Shown piece after piece: positions 35,011 through 44,006 of a stretch of 64,000 bases of DNA (position 1 is the first letter of the stretch; each line of letters opens with the position of its first letter). The notes beneath the pieces were generated by a model. The model did no database searches and was not told the origin of the DNA. It was given only the letters and a program-made list of their open reading frames with translations. Both the position numbers and the translations under genes were made by a program. Origin of the DNA: Streptomyces sp. CB02058 (GTDB lineage: Bacteria; Actinomycetota; Actinomycetes; Streptomycetales; Streptomycetaceae); NCBI RefSeq assembly GCF_001905505.1, contig NZ_LIPG01000006.1, forward strand, positions 310,001-374,000, in the 5' to 3' direction.

Positions 35011-35073
35011 AACAGACGAATGCCCCGTGCCCGGCGGACACCGCGCCGTGCACTCGACAGTGACGGAAACCCT

Positions 35074-36135
35074 GTGATCACCACTTCGGGCCTCACGAAG
35101 GTCTACCAGTCACGCGGCCGTGAGGTCACCGCCCTGGACGGCGTGAACCTGCACGTCCGCGAGGGCGAGGTCTACGGCGTCATCGGACAGAGCGGCGCCG
35201 GCAAGTCCTCCCTCATCCGCTGCGTCAACCTCCTCGAACGCCCCACGTCGGGCACCGTGACCGTCGCCGGCCAGGACCTCACCGCCCTCGCCGGCCGCGG
35301 CCGGCGCGCGGGCAAGGAGCTCCGCCAGGCACGCAGCCGTATCGGCATGGTCTTCCAGCACTTCAACCTGCTGGACTCGCGCACCGTCCGGAACAACGTC
35401 GAGCTGCCCCTGGAGATCCTCGGGGTCTCCGGCCAGGCGCGCACCCGCAAGGCCCTGGAGCTCCTCGACCTCGTCGGCCTCGCCGACAAGGCGAAGGCCT
35501 ACCCCGGGCAGCTCTCCGGAGGCCAGAAGCAGCGCGTCGGCATCGCCCGCGCCCTGGCGGGCGACCCCAAGGTGCTGCTCTCGGACGAGGCGACCTCCGC
35601 GCTCGACCCCGAGACGACCCGCTCCATCCTCCAGCTCCTGCGCGACCTCAACCAGGAACTCGGCCTCACCGTCCTGCTCATCACGCACGAGATGGACGTC
35701 GTCAAGACCGTCTGCGACTCCGCCGCGCTGATGAAGAAGGGCCGCGTCGTCGAGGCGGGCACGGTCGGCGAGCTGCTGGCCACCCCCGGCTCCGAGCTGG
35801 CCCACACGCTGTTCCCCGTCGGTGGCTCCCCCTCCGCCCCCGACCGCACCGTCGTCGACGTCACCTTCCACGGCGAGGCCGCCGCCCGCCCGGTGATCTC
35901 GCAGCTCTCCCGGACGTACAACATCGACATCTCGATCCTGGGCGCCGCGATGGACACCGTCGGCGGCAGGCAGATCGGCCGCATGCGCATCGAGCTGCCC
36001 GGCCACTTCGACGAGAACGTCGTCCCGATCGGCTTCCTGCGCGAGCAGGGCCTCCAGGCCGAAGTCGTGAACGGCGACACCGCCGCCGTACCCGCCCAGA
36101 CCCCCGCACCGCTCACCAAGGAGGTGGCGAAGTGA
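35074..36135 (+). CDS. metN: Methionine ABC transporter ATP-binding protein
   Basis: A 353-residue ATPase of the MetNIQ importer for L/D-methionine. Walker A GQSGAGKSS, signature LSGGQKQR, Walker B VLLSDEATSALDP and the H-loop THEMD are intact. The C-terminal 90 residues form the NIL domain, which binds methionine and inhibits the ATPase in well-studied MetN proteins. The GTG at 35074 gives the family start ITTSGLTKVYQ, though its ribosome site (GGAAA) is weak. It overlaps metI as GTGA. Confidence 0.96.
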   Translation: MITTSGLTKVYQSRGREVTALDGVNLHVREGEVYGVIGQSGAGKSSLIRCVNLLERPTSGTVTVAGQDLTALAGRGRRAGKELRQARSRIGMVFQHFNLLDSRTVRNNVELPLEILGVSGQARTRKALELLDLVGLADKAKAYPGQLSGGQKQRVGIARALAGDPKVLLSDEATSALDPETTRSILQLLRDLNQELGLTVLLITHEMDVVKTVCDSAALMKKGRVVEAGTVGELLATPGSELAHTLFPVGGSPSAPDRTVVDVTFHGEAAARPVISQLSRTYNIDISILGAAMDTVGGRQIGRMRIELPGHFDENVVPIGFLREQGLQAEVVNGDTAAVPAQTPAPLTKEVAK

Positions 36136-36803
36136 CCTGGTCCGAAATGCAGCCACTGCTCACGCAGGGAACCATCGACACCCTCTACATGGTGCTCTGG
36201 TCCACGCTCGTCACCGTCGCGGGCGGCCTGCCGCTCGGCATCCTGCTCGTCCTCACCGACAAGGGCGGACTGCTGCAGAACACCGTGGTGAACAAGGTCA
36301 TCGGCGTGATCGTGAACATCGGCCGCTCGCTGCCGTTCATCATCCTGCTGATCGCCCTGATCCCCTTCACCACCTGGGTCGTCGGCACCTTCATCGGCCC
36401 CTCCGCGATGATCGTCCCGCTCGCCGTGGGCGCCATCCCCTTCTTCGCGCGCCTCGTCGAGACGGCGGTGCGCGAGGTCGACCACGGGCTCGTCGAGGCC
36501 GTCCAGTCGATGGGCGGATCGATCCCCACGATCGTCCGCAAGGTCCTGCTGCCGCAGGCCCTGCCCTCCCTGGTCTCCGGCGTCACCACCACCGTCATCG
36601 TCCTCATCGGCTACTCCGCCATGGCCGGCGCGGTCGGCGGCGAAGGGCTGGGCTCCAAGGCGATCACGTACGGATTCCAGCGCTTCGACGACCAGTTCAT
36701 GCTCATCACCGTCGTGCTGCTGATCGTCATCGTGACCGTGGTCCAGCTCATCGGCGACGGCGCCGTGCGGCTGCTGGCCCGCCGGGGCCGGACCGCCTCC
36801 TGA
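36132..36803 (+). CDS. metI: Methionine ABC transporter permease
   Basis: A 223-residue permease with five or six helices. The coupling loop for the ATPase reads EVDHGLVEAVQSMGGS, matching the EAA motif. Its GTG start overlaps the metN stop (GTGA), and metQ follows 73 nt later. It forms the membrane channel of MetNIQ. Confidence 0.95.
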   Translation: MTWSEMQPLLTQGTIDTLYMVLWSTLVTVAGGLPLGILLVLTDKGGLLQNTVVNKVIGVIVNIGRSLPFIILLIALIPFTTWVVGTFIGPSAMIVPLAVGAIPFFARLVETAVREVDHGLVEAVQSMGGSIPTIVRKVLLPQALPSLVSGVTTTVIVLIGYSAMAGAVGGEGLGSKAITYGFQRFDDQFMLITVVLLIVIVTVVQLIGDGAVRLLARRGRTAS

Positions 36804-36876
36804 ACCTCATCTCCCCATGAAGCCCGAACTCCTTGTCCGGGCGCACCACCATCACCACCGGAAAGAGGCACTCTTC

Positions 36877-37743
36877 GTGCGTAAGAACATCAAGATCACC
36901 GCTGCCGCAGCCGCCACCGCCGCTCTGGCCTTCGGGCTCAGCGCCTGCGGAACCGACTCCGACCCGGCCTCCAAGAGCGAGTCCGGTGCGAGCGCGGACA
37001 GCTCCAAGGCGCTCGTCGTCGCCGCGTCCCCGACGCCGCACGCCGACATCCTGAACTTCGTCAAGGACAACCTGGCGGAGAAGGCGGGCCTCAAGCTCGA
37101 GGTGAAGGAGTTCACGGACTACGTCCTGCCGAACACCGCCACCGAGAACGGCCAGGTCGACGCCAACTTCTTCCAGCACAAGCCCTACCTGGACGACTTC
37201 AACAAGAAGAACAACACCCACATCGTCCCGGTGGTGAACGTCCACCTGGAGCCCCTCGGCCTCTACTCCAAGACGGTCAAGGACCTCAAGGACATCAAGG
37301 CCGGCCAGACCATCGCCGTCCCGAACGACACCACCAACGAGGGCCGCGCGCTCCAGCTGCTCGCCGACAACGGGCTGATCACCGTCAAGGACGGCGTCGG
37401 CACCAACGCCAAGCTCAGCGACATCACGGACAAGAAGGGCCTGGAGTTCAAGGAGATCGAGGCCGCGACCGTGCCCCGTGCCCTGGACGACGTCGACGCC
37501 GCCGTCATCAACGGCAACTACGCGATCGAGGCCGACCTCCAGCCGGCCACGGACTCCCTCGCCCTGGAGAGCGCCGACAGCAACCCGTACGCCAACCTCC
37601 TCGCCGTCAAGGAGGGCAACGAGAAGGACGCCCGCGTCCAGAAGCTCGTGAAGCTCCTGAACTCCGACGAGGTCAAGAAGTTCATCGAGGACACCTACAA
37701 GGGTTCGATCATCCCCGCCTTCGGTGAGCCCGCCAAGTCCTGA
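36877..37743 (+). CDS. metQ: Methionine-binding lipoprotein
   Basis: A 288-residue NlpA-family lipoprotein. The signal ends in the lipobox LSAC (FGLSACGTD), anchoring it outside the membrane. The binding domain shows ASPTPHADILNFV, ANFFQHKPYLDDF and AVINGNYAIEA. The GTG at 36877 follows GGAAAGAGG. The frame stays open upstream to 36817 with a run of five histidines, but using that start would spoil the signal peptide. A strong terminator follows. Confidence 0.95.
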   Translation: MRKNIKITAAAAATAALAFGLSACGTDSDPASKSESGASADSSKALVVAASPTPHADILNFVKDNLAEKAGLKLEVKEFTDYVLPNTATENGQVDANFFQHKPYLDDFNKKNNTHIVPVVNVHLEPLGLYSKTVKDLKDIKAGQTIAVPNDTTNEGRALQLLADNGLITVKDGVGTNAKLSDITDKKGLEFKEIEAATVPRALDDVDAAVINGNYAIEADLQPATDSLALESADSNPYANLLAVKEGNEKDARVQKLVKLLNSDEVKKFIEDTYKGSIIPAFGEPAKS

Positions 37744-37767
37744 CCCCCGGGCGCCACTTGCCCCGCG

Positions 37768-37800
37768 AGCCCCGCACACCCCCTCCGGGTGTGCGGGGCT
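37768..37800 (+). terminator. Terminator of the met operon
   Basis: AGCCCCGCACACCC at 37768-37781 and its perfect complement at 37787-37800 form a 14-bp stem with a 5-nt loop, 25 bp after the metQ stop. Confidence 0.85.
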
Positions 37801-37883
37801 CCGCCGTGCCGACCCGGCCATGCACATCATCGGCCCGATGCTGCATGCTGTGTCTTCACACGGTCTTCGGCATGGAGCTGCGC

Positions 37884-38531
37884 ATGACTCTCACCTTCCC
37901 GTCCATCTCCATCAGCACGGACAGGTTGGTGCTGCGCCCCTTCGACATGGCCGACGTGCCGTCGTACATCGAGATGATGAACGACGAGCTGGTCACGGCC
38001 TGGACCGACGCCCCTCACCCCTACACCCAGGTCGACGCCGAACGCTGGGTCCGCAGGATCGCCCCGGCCGAGCGCACCCAGGGCGGCGGGATCGTCTTCG
38101 CCGTGACCGAGTTCCTCACCCAGCGGCTCGTCGGCTCCGTACGGCTCCTCAACACCGACCGGCGCACCCTGGCCACCGAGGTCCGCTACATCACCGCCCC
38201 CTGGGCTCGCGGTGAGGGATACGCCACCGAGGCCGTGCTGGCAGTCGCCGAGTGGCTCTTCCGCGACCAGGGCTTCGAGCGCATCGAGCTGCGCACCCCC
38301 GCGGGCAACACCGCCTCCCAGCAGGTCGCCCAGAAGCTCGGCTGCATCAGCGAGGGCGTCCTGCGCAACGCCCGCATAGCCCGCACCCGGACCGAGAACG
38401 GCACCGACGGCGGCTGGACCGACATCAGGACCGATCTCATCGTGTGGGGGCTCCTGCCCGAGGACCTGGAGGGCGTCGCCGAGCAGCTGGCCGACGCGGG
38501 AGGCTACGGCACGTACAACGACTGGAACTGA
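37884..38531 (+). CDS. RimJ/RimL-type GNAT acetyltransferase
   Basis: A 215-residue acetyltransferase of the ribosomal-protein-acetylase subfamily: STDRLVLRPFDMAD, YITAPWARGEGYATEAV and LRTPAGNTASQQVAQKLGC. The ATG at 37884 has GGAG 6 nt upstream; ATG 37872 lacks a site. The natural substrate of this subgroup is often unknown. It stands alone between the met terminator and cobL. Confidence 0.88.
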   Translation: MTLTFPSISISTDRLVLRPFDMADVPSYIEMMNDELVTAWTDAPHPYTQVDAERWVRRIAPAERTQGGGIVFAVTEFLTQRLVGSVRLLNTDRRTLATEVRYITAPWARGEGYATEAVLAVAEWLFRDQGFERIELRTPAGNTASQQVAQKLGCISEGVLRNARIARTRTENGTDGGWTDIRTDLIVWGLLPEDLEGVAEQLADAGGYGTYNDWN

Positions 38532-38651
38532 CGCCCTTCCCGGGCCCGGGGAGCCCCTGGCAGGGCGGTGGTACGGACCGGATACGCTCACCCTTGCTCC
38601 GCGCACCCCCGCGGGGACCCCGCCTGCTCACACCTCAGGAGACTGACGACG

Positions 38652-39887
38652 ATGGCCGACCGGGTCACGGTGATCGGCTGGGACGGCTCGCCACTGACCA
38701 GAGCGGCCACGGCCGCGCTCTCGGCCGCCACGCTCGTCGCGGGCGCCGCCCACCACCTCGCGCTGCCCGAAGTCCCAGAGGACGCGGAGCGCATCCGCCT
38801 CGGCAGCGTCGACCTGGCCGCCCGCAGGATCGCCGGACACCGCGGCAGCGCCGTGGTCCTCGCCGACGGCGACCCCGGCTTCTTCGGCGTCGTACGCACC
38901 CTGCGCGCCCCCGAACACGGCCTGGAGGTCGAGGTCGTCCCCGCCGTCTCCTCGGTCGCCACCGCCTTCGCCCGCGCCGGAATGCCGTGGGACGACGCCG
39001 AGATCGTCGTCGCCCACCCGCGCACCCTGCGCCGCGCGGTCAACGTCATCCGCGCCCACCACAAGGTGGCGGTCCTCACCTCGCCGGGCGCCGGCCCCGC
39101 CGAACTGGCCCTGCTCCTCGAAGGCGTCCACCGCACCTTCGTGATCTGCGAGGAACTCGGCACCGTACGCGAACGCGTCACCGTCCTCACCTCCGACAAG
39201 ACCGCCGACCACACCTGGCGCGACCCCAACGTGGTCATCGTCGTCGGCAGCGGCCCCGAGGCCACCGCGAACGGCGCCTGGATCGCGGGGCGCCGCCCCG
39301 CGAACCCGGAGGGCGTCAGGGGCTGGGCCCTGCCCGCCTCGTCCTACGGCCCCGCCCGTGAGGGCGCGGTGGAGGGCGGCGAGGGCGAGTCGCCCGGGCT
39401 CCGCGCCGCCCAGCTGGCCCGCCTCGGCCCGCGTACCGGCGACCTGGTCTGGGACATCGGCTGCGGCAGCGGAGCACTCGCCGTGGAAGCGGCCCGCTTC
39501 GGCGCGGCGGTCCTGGCGGTGGACAGCGACCCCGACGCCTGCGCGCGCACGGCTGCCGCCGCCCGCACCTTCCAGGTCGCCGTCCAGGTCGTCCGCGGCA
39601 CCGCCCCGCACGTCCTGGAGAGCCTGCCCGAACCCGATGTCGTACGGATCGGGGGCGGCGGTGTCAGGGTCGCCACCGCGGTCGCCGACCGGCGGCCGGA
39701 ACGTATCGTCACCCATGCCTCGAACCGTGACGAGGCGGAGGCGCTGGGCGCGGCCCTCGCCGAGAACGGCTACACGGTCGAGTGCGCGCTGCTCCAGTCC
39801 GTCGAACTGGACACCGCCGCCTGGGCGGAGCGCGAACGCTCCGTCGTGTTCCTGCTCTCCGCGGTGCGTTCCGACCTCGCCCCCTGA
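38652..39887 (+). CDS. cobL: Precorrin-6Y C5,15-methyltransferase (CbiE-CbiT fusion)
   Basis: A 411-residue bifunctional enzyme of corrin-ring synthesis. Residues 1-200 are the CbiE methyltransferase (VTVIGWDGSPLT, VVLADGDPGFFGVVR); residues 215-411 are the CbiT domain with the SAM motif DIGCGSGALAVEA. Together they methylate C5 and C15 and decarboxylate the C12 acetate. The ATG at 38652 follows AGGAG at a long spacing. It is the first of three cobalamin or tetrapyrrole genes here. Confidence 0.94.
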   Translation: MADRVTVIGWDGSPLTRAATAALSAATLVAGAAHHLALPEVPEDAERIRLGSVDLAARRIAGHRGSAVVLADGDPGFFGVVRTLRAPEHGLEVEVVPAVSSVATAFARAGMPWDDAEIVVAHPRTLRRAVNVIRAHHKVAVLTSPGAGPAELALLLEGVHRTFVICEELGTVRERVTVLTSDKTADHTWRDPNVVIVVGSGPEATANGAWIAGRRPANPEGVRGWALPASSYGPAREGAVEGGEGESPGLRAAQLARLGPRTGDLVWDIGCGSGALAVEAARFGAAVLAVDSDPDACARTAAAARTFQVAVQVVRGTAPHVLESLPEPDVVRIGGGGVRVATAVADRRPERIVTHASNRDEAEALGAALAENGYTVECALLQSVELDTAAWAERERSVVFLLSAVRSDLAP

Positions 39888-40202
39888 GCCGCCCGCGCCG
39901 AGGCGCGAGGTAGGCTGACCGATTGTTGTACCGCGCCCGGCTGTTCGACGCTTCGTTCGTCAATGTCCGGAAAAGTGGACCGTTTTGGTCCGCGATGTGG
40001 TACGGCGCAACCGGGGGACGCGCAACGTGGCGCAGTCCACAGCGAGCCGAGGCGGAACTGTCCGCCGCGGTGGCGAACGGCCGCGAGAATGTATAGCTCC
40101 GCGCGCGTTTCGTGCCGCGCGGGGGGCCCGCTCGTTCTTGTTGACGAGCGCCGGCGTGCCGTGGTTCGGGCATCCCGGGCGAAGGGCGAAGGAGCACTGA
40201 CG
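39888..40202 (+). other. Intergenic leader between cobL and the bluB-cobT gene
   Basis: No gene is supported in this stretch. It contains a perfect small hairpin GGACC-GTTTT-GGTCC near 39978 and an AT-rich TGTATAGCT near 40088 that could be a -10 box. I looked for the conserved B12-box of a cobalamin riboswitch and did not find it. Confidence 0.35.
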
Positions 40203-40223
40203 ATGGGCGAGGGGTACGCATGA
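40203..40223 (+). CDS. Six-codon mini-ORF overlapping the bluB-cobT start
   Basis: AAGGAG at 40189-40194 is ideally placed for the ATG at 40203, which encodes only MGEGYA before TGA; that stop overlaps the ATG of the following gene (ATGA, 40220). It may deliver ribosomes to the large fusion gene by reinitiation. The main gene also has its own GAGGGG within the mini-ORF. Confidence 0.35.
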   Translation: MGEGYA

Positions 40224-43200
40224 CTGACACCGGCCAGATCCCGGGCGAGGGACTGCCGGAGAACGCAGGCATGGTGGAGCAGCCGGGCGTCCCCGCCCCG
40301 GACGCCTACACCTACCTCGAACCCTCCGAGCACGCCCCCGAGGACGACGACCTCCTGCTGATGCCCGCGCCCCAGGGCGCGTGGAGCGACGCGCCGGTCG
40401 CCCCCGCGGGCCAGCACGAGCCGTACCCCGCACACGCGTCCGTGCAGGTCCCGGCGGCCGCCGCGCCTTCCCGCCGCCCGTTGCACCGTGGCCCTTCGTC
40501 CACCGAGGCGCCCTCCTACGGGGGGACGCCGACCGGGGGAGTGGTCCGCTCGCTCGCGGACCGCGGCCCGGCCGGCGCACCGCAGACGCCCATGCCCGCG
40601 CGGCACGCGGGACCGCCGACGACGGGTCCCGAGTACTTCGACCTCCCGGCGGACGACGCGGCACGGCTTCCCGGACCGCAGCTGGGCGAGATCCCGCCCC
40701 AGGGCGCACCCGCGTGGGGCGCGCCGGCGCCCGAGCCGGTGGCCGTCCCCGAGGCGCCGGTGACGCCCGAGCCCGTTGCCGCGGCCGAGCCGGTGGCGGA
40801 GCCTGTCTCCACGCCCGAGCAGACCGTGGTTCCCGAGCCGGTCGCGGTGCCCGAGCAGGCGGCGGTTCCCGAGCAGGCCGCCGCTGCGGAGGCGGTCGCC
40901 GCCCCCGCCCCGGCCGAGCCCGTGGTGCCCGTCGAGGCGGTGGTGCCGGCTCCCGCTCCCGCCGAACCTGTCGCTCCGGTGGAAGCCGTCGCCTCTGCCG
41001 CACCTGCCGCTCCCGCAGAAACGGTCGCCCCGGACCCCGCTCCCGCAGAAACGGTCGCCCCCGACGCCGCTCCCGTGGAAGCCGTGGTGGAGACGGCCGA
41101 TGTGCCTCCCCCGGCGGCCGTGGCCGAGGTCCCGGCGCAGGCCCAGCAGGCCGCCCCTGCCGAGGTGCCCGCCGAGGTGCCCGCCGCTCCGGTCGTGGAC
41201 GCGCAGGTGGACGCGGCCTTCGCCCAGGCCCCGCACACCGGTCAGTTCCTGCCGGCCGAGGGTTCCGTACCGACGACTCCGCACCTCGCGCCGACCCCGC
41301 CGGCCGGGACACCGATCGCCCCCGTGGCCGAGCCCGAGCAGGCCGCCGAGGTCCCGGCGCCGCCCGTGGCCGCCGTGGCGGAGCCGGTGGCACCGGTGCC
41401 GGCCGAGCCCGTACAGGCGGTGCCCGAGGCCGTGGAGGCGCCGGAGCCGGCCGCCGTCCAGCAGCCGGAGCCCGCCCCCGTGGCCCAGGCCGAGCCCCAG
41501 CTCCCCGCGGAGCCCGAGCCCGGCCCGGAGATCATCGAGACCCCGGAAGCGGAGATCCCGCAGGCACAGATCCAGCTGCCCGAGGCCGCCCAGCCCGAGG
41601 CAGCCCAGCCCGAGGCCGGGCAGGCGGAGGCCATGGCCGAGGCACCGCAGGCCGACGCTCCGGCCGACACCGACACCGACACCGACACCGATGCCGATGC
41701 CGAGGTCGCCCCGCTCGCCGAGGCCCCCGAGGCGGCGGCCCCCGCCGAGACCGCTGAACCCGCCGATTCCGTGGAGTCCGAGCCGATCCCCGCCGGCCCG
41801 CCCGCCCCCGGTTACGACGACGCCGAGCGTGAGGCCGTCCTCCGGGTCATGCGCGAGCGGCGCGACATCCGCAACGGCTTCCGCAGCGACCCCATCCCGC
41901 ACGAGGTCCTCCTCCGTGTCCTCGAAGCCGCGCACACCGCGCCGAGCGTCGGCCACTCGCAGCCGTGGGACTTCGTCGTCATCCGGTCCGCGGAGACCCG
42001 CCGCTCGATGCACGAACTGGCCCAGCGTCAGCGCGAGGCGTACGCCAAGTCGCTGCCCAAGGCGCGGGCCAAGCAGTTCAAGGAACTGAAGATCGAGGCC
42101 ATCCTCGACACCCCGGTGAACATCGTCGTCACCGCCGACCCCACCCGCGGCGGCCGTCACACCCTCGGCCGGCACACCCAGCCGCAGATGGCGCCGTACT
42201 CCTCGGCACTCGCCGTGGAGAACCTGTGGCTCGCCGCCCGCGCCGAGGGCCTCGGCGTCGGCTGGGTCAGCTTCTTCGACGAGCGGGAGATGGTCCGCGC
42301 GCTCGGCCTGCCCGAGCACCTCGAAGTCGTCGCCTACCTCTGCGTCGGTTACGTCGACGAGTTCCCCGAGGAGCCCGAGCTGATGCAGGCGGGCTGGTCC
42401 AAGCGCCGCCCGCTGTCCTGGGTCGTCCACGAGGAGACGTACGGCCGCCGCGCCCTGCCCGGCGAGGAGCCGCACAATCTGCTCCAGGAGACCATCTCCA
42501 ACATCCGCCCCCTGGACGCCAAGGCGCTCGGCGAGGCGTGGGAGCGCCAGAAGCGGATGACGAAGCCCGCCGGTGCGCTCGGCATGCTGGAGATCATCTC
42601 CGCGCAGCTGTCCGGACTGTCCCGGCTCTGCCCGCCGCCGATCCCGGAGCCCGCGGCCGTGGCGATCTTCGCCGGTGACCACGGGGTGCACGCCCAGGGC
42701 GTCACCGCGTGGCCGCAGGAGGTCACCGGCCAGATGGTCGCCAACTTCCTCGGTGGCGGCGCCGTCTGCAACGCCTTCGCCGCCCAGGTCGGCGCCGAGG
42801 TCTGCGTCGTCGACGTCGGCGTGGCCACCGAGCTCCCCGCCACCCCCGGCCTGCTGCCGAGGAAGGTCCGTCCCGGTACGGCCGACTTCACCACGGGCCC
42901 CGCGCTCACCCGCGAGGAGGTGCTCGCGGCGATCGAGGTCGGCATCGAGACCGCCCGCGACCTGGTGGCGGCCGGCAACAAGGGCCTGCTCACCGGCGAG
43001 ATGGGCATCGCCAACACCACCGCGTCCGCCGCGCTGATCTGCGTCTACACCGGGCTGGACCCGGCGGAGGTGACCGGTCGTGGCACCGGCATCAACGACG
43101 AGATGCACGCTCGCAAGGTCGATGTGGTCCGCCGTGCCCTGGACCTCCACCAGCCCGACCCCACCGACCCGATCGGGGTGCTGGCCGCGGTCGGCGGCCT

Positions 43201-43528
43201 GGAGCACGCCGCGATGGCGGGCTTCCTGCTGGGCGGCGCCTCACTCCGTACGCCGGTGATCCTGGACGGCGTGAGTGCGGGCGCGGCGGCCCTGGTCGCC
43301 CGGGCGATCGCCCCCGAGGCGCTCGCCGCGTGCATCGCGGGCCACCGCAGCGCCGAACCCGGCCATGTCGCCGCCCTCAACAAGCTGGGCCTGCGCCCCC
43401 TGGTCGACCTGGACCTCCGGCTCGGCGAGGGCACCGGCGCCCTGCTCGCGCTGCCCATCGTGCAGAGCGCGGCCCGCGCGATGCACGAGGTGGCGACCTT
43501 CGACTCGGCAGGCGTCACCGAGAAGTAG
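40220..43528 (+). CDS. cobT: BluB-CobT fusion with a 530-residue disordered N-terminus
   Basis: A 1102-residue protein. Residues 1-530 are low-complexity Pro, Ala, Glu and Val sequence with a DT/DA repeat near 490, clearly disordered. Residues about 531-750 match BluB, the nitroreductase-fold enzyme that cannibalises reduced FMN to make 5,6-dimethylbenzimidazole (RRDIRNGFRSDPIP, GHSQPWDFVVI, GVGWVSFFD). Residues about 755-1102 match CobT, which joins that base to nicotinate mononucleotide: FAGDHGVHAQGVTAWPQEVT and the catalytic glutamate in GEGTGALLALP. Two consecutive steps of lower-ligand synthesis are thus in one polypeptide. The role of the long acidic segment is unknown. Confidence 0.92.
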   Translation: MTDTGQIPGEGLPENAGMVEQPGVPAPDAYTYLEPSEHAPEDDDLLLMPAPQGAWSDAPVAPAGQHEPYPAHASVQVPAAAAPSRRPLHRGPSSTEAPSYGGTPTGGVVRSLADRGPAGAPQTPMPARHAGPPTTGPEYFDLPADDAARLPGPQLGEIPPQGAPAWGAPAPEPVAVPEAPVTPEPVAAAEPVAEPVSTPEQTVVPEPVAVPEQAAVPEQAAAAEAVAAPAPAEPVVPVEAVVPAPAPAEPVAPVEAVASAAPAAPAETVAPDPAPAETVAPDAAPVEAVVETADVPPPAAVAEVPAQAQQAAPAEVPAEVPAAPVVDAQVDAAFAQAPHTGQFLPAEGSVPTTPHLAPTPPAGTPIAPVAEPEQAAEVPAPPVAAVAEPVAPVPAEPVQAVPEAVEAPEPAAVQQPEPAPVAQAEPQLPAEPEPGPEIIETPEAEIPQAQIQLPEAAQPEAAQPEAGQAEAMAEAPQADAPADTDTDTDTDADAEVAPLAEAPEAAAPAETAEPADSVESEPIPAGPPAPGYDDAEREAVLRVMRERRDIRNGFRSDPIPHEVLLRVLEAAHTAPSVGHSQPWDFVVIRSAETRRSMHELAQRQREAYAKSLPKARAKQFKELKIEAILDTPVNIVVTADPTRGGRHTLGRHTQPQMAPYSSALAVENLWLAARAEGLGVGWVSFFDEREMVRALGLPEHLEVVAYLCVGYVDEFPEEPELMQAGWSKRRPLSWVVHEETYGRRALPGEEPHNLLQETISNIRPLDAKALGEAWERQKRMTKPAGALGMLEIISAQLSGLSRLCPPPIPEPAAVAIFAGDHGVHAQGVTAWPQEVTGQMVANFLGGGAVCNAFAAQVGAEVCVVDVGVATELPATPGLLPRKVRPGTADFTTGPALTREEVLAAIEVGIETARDLVAAGNKGLLTGEMGIANTTASAALICVYTGLDPAEVTGRGTGINDEMHARKVDVVRRALDLHQPDPTDPIGVLAAVGGLEHAAMAGFLLGGASLRTPVILDGVSAGAAALVARAIAPEALAACIAGHRSAEPGHVAALNKLGLRPLVDLDLRLGEGTGALLALPIVQSAARAMHEVATFDSAGVTEK

Positions 43529-43535
43529 CGACCGC

Positions 43536-43571
43536 TGTGCCCGGACGCGCCCACCGGCGGGTCCGGGCACA
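43536..43571 (+). terminator. Terminator after bluB-cobT
   Basis: TGTGCCCGGAC at 43536-43546 pairs perfectly with its complement at 43561-43571 around a 14-nt loop, 7 bp after the stop codon. Confidence 0.75.
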
Positions 43572-44006
43572 CCGGCTCGCCCCGCGCCCCGTCCGGGCAC
43601 ACCCGGCGCGGCTCGGACGCCCCTCAGGACCCGTACGCGTACGGGCCCCGGCCCCGTGCGGTCCTGCCGCTACGGGGCCGAGGCCCGGGCGCGGTCCGTG
43701 CCGGTTCGGGGCCGACCCCAGGGCGTGACCCGTCCCGTACGGGCCGAGCCCGGGCCTCGGCCCGCCCCCGTCACAAGGCCCGCCCCCCCCCCGTAAAGGC
43801 CCGGGCCCGGGACGAGGCCCCGCCCGGACCCGTCGGCACGAGGGCCGGGCACCGGGCCGGACGGGCGCCACCGTTCGGACCCCCGCTCCACGCACCCCGT
43901 ATCGTGGTCCCACGCGTCACCCGCTCCACCCAGCCCACGTCACAGCCGCTCCACCGCCGCAGCGGCCCGCAGCACACCGCACCCTGCACGAGGAGCCCGC
44001 CCGACC
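43572..44006. other. GC-rich low-complexity gap with a C10 homopolymer
   Basis: This stretch holds no gene I can support. It is made of short repeats of CCCGG, GGCCC and TCCGGGCACAC type, and includes ten consecutive C at 43783-43792. Its last 30 bases contain the ribosome site (GAGGAG) of the next gene. Confidence 0.5.

Noticed and set aside
34820..35077. 85-codon frame overlapping the metN leader peptide
   Set aside because: It runs through the hairpin region in another frame, lacks a ribosome site and has random composition.
36817..36876. In-frame N-terminal extension of metQ containing five consecutive histidines, resembling a his-leader
   Set aside because: There is no stop codon between it and metQ and a good ribosome site precedes the GTG at 36877; starting at 36817 would disrupt the lipoprotein signal. 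The His run is probably chance.
39888..40219. Possible cobalamin riboswitch before bluB-cobT
   Set aside because: I could not find the conserved B12-box or neighbouring core elements. A covariance-model search (Rfam cobalamin families) would decide.
39770..43207. 1145-codon open frame on the minus strand opposite bluB-cobT
   Set aside because: It is an antisense shadow produced by the strong third-position GC bias and by low-complexity coding sequence; the plus-strand frame encodes recognisable enzymes.
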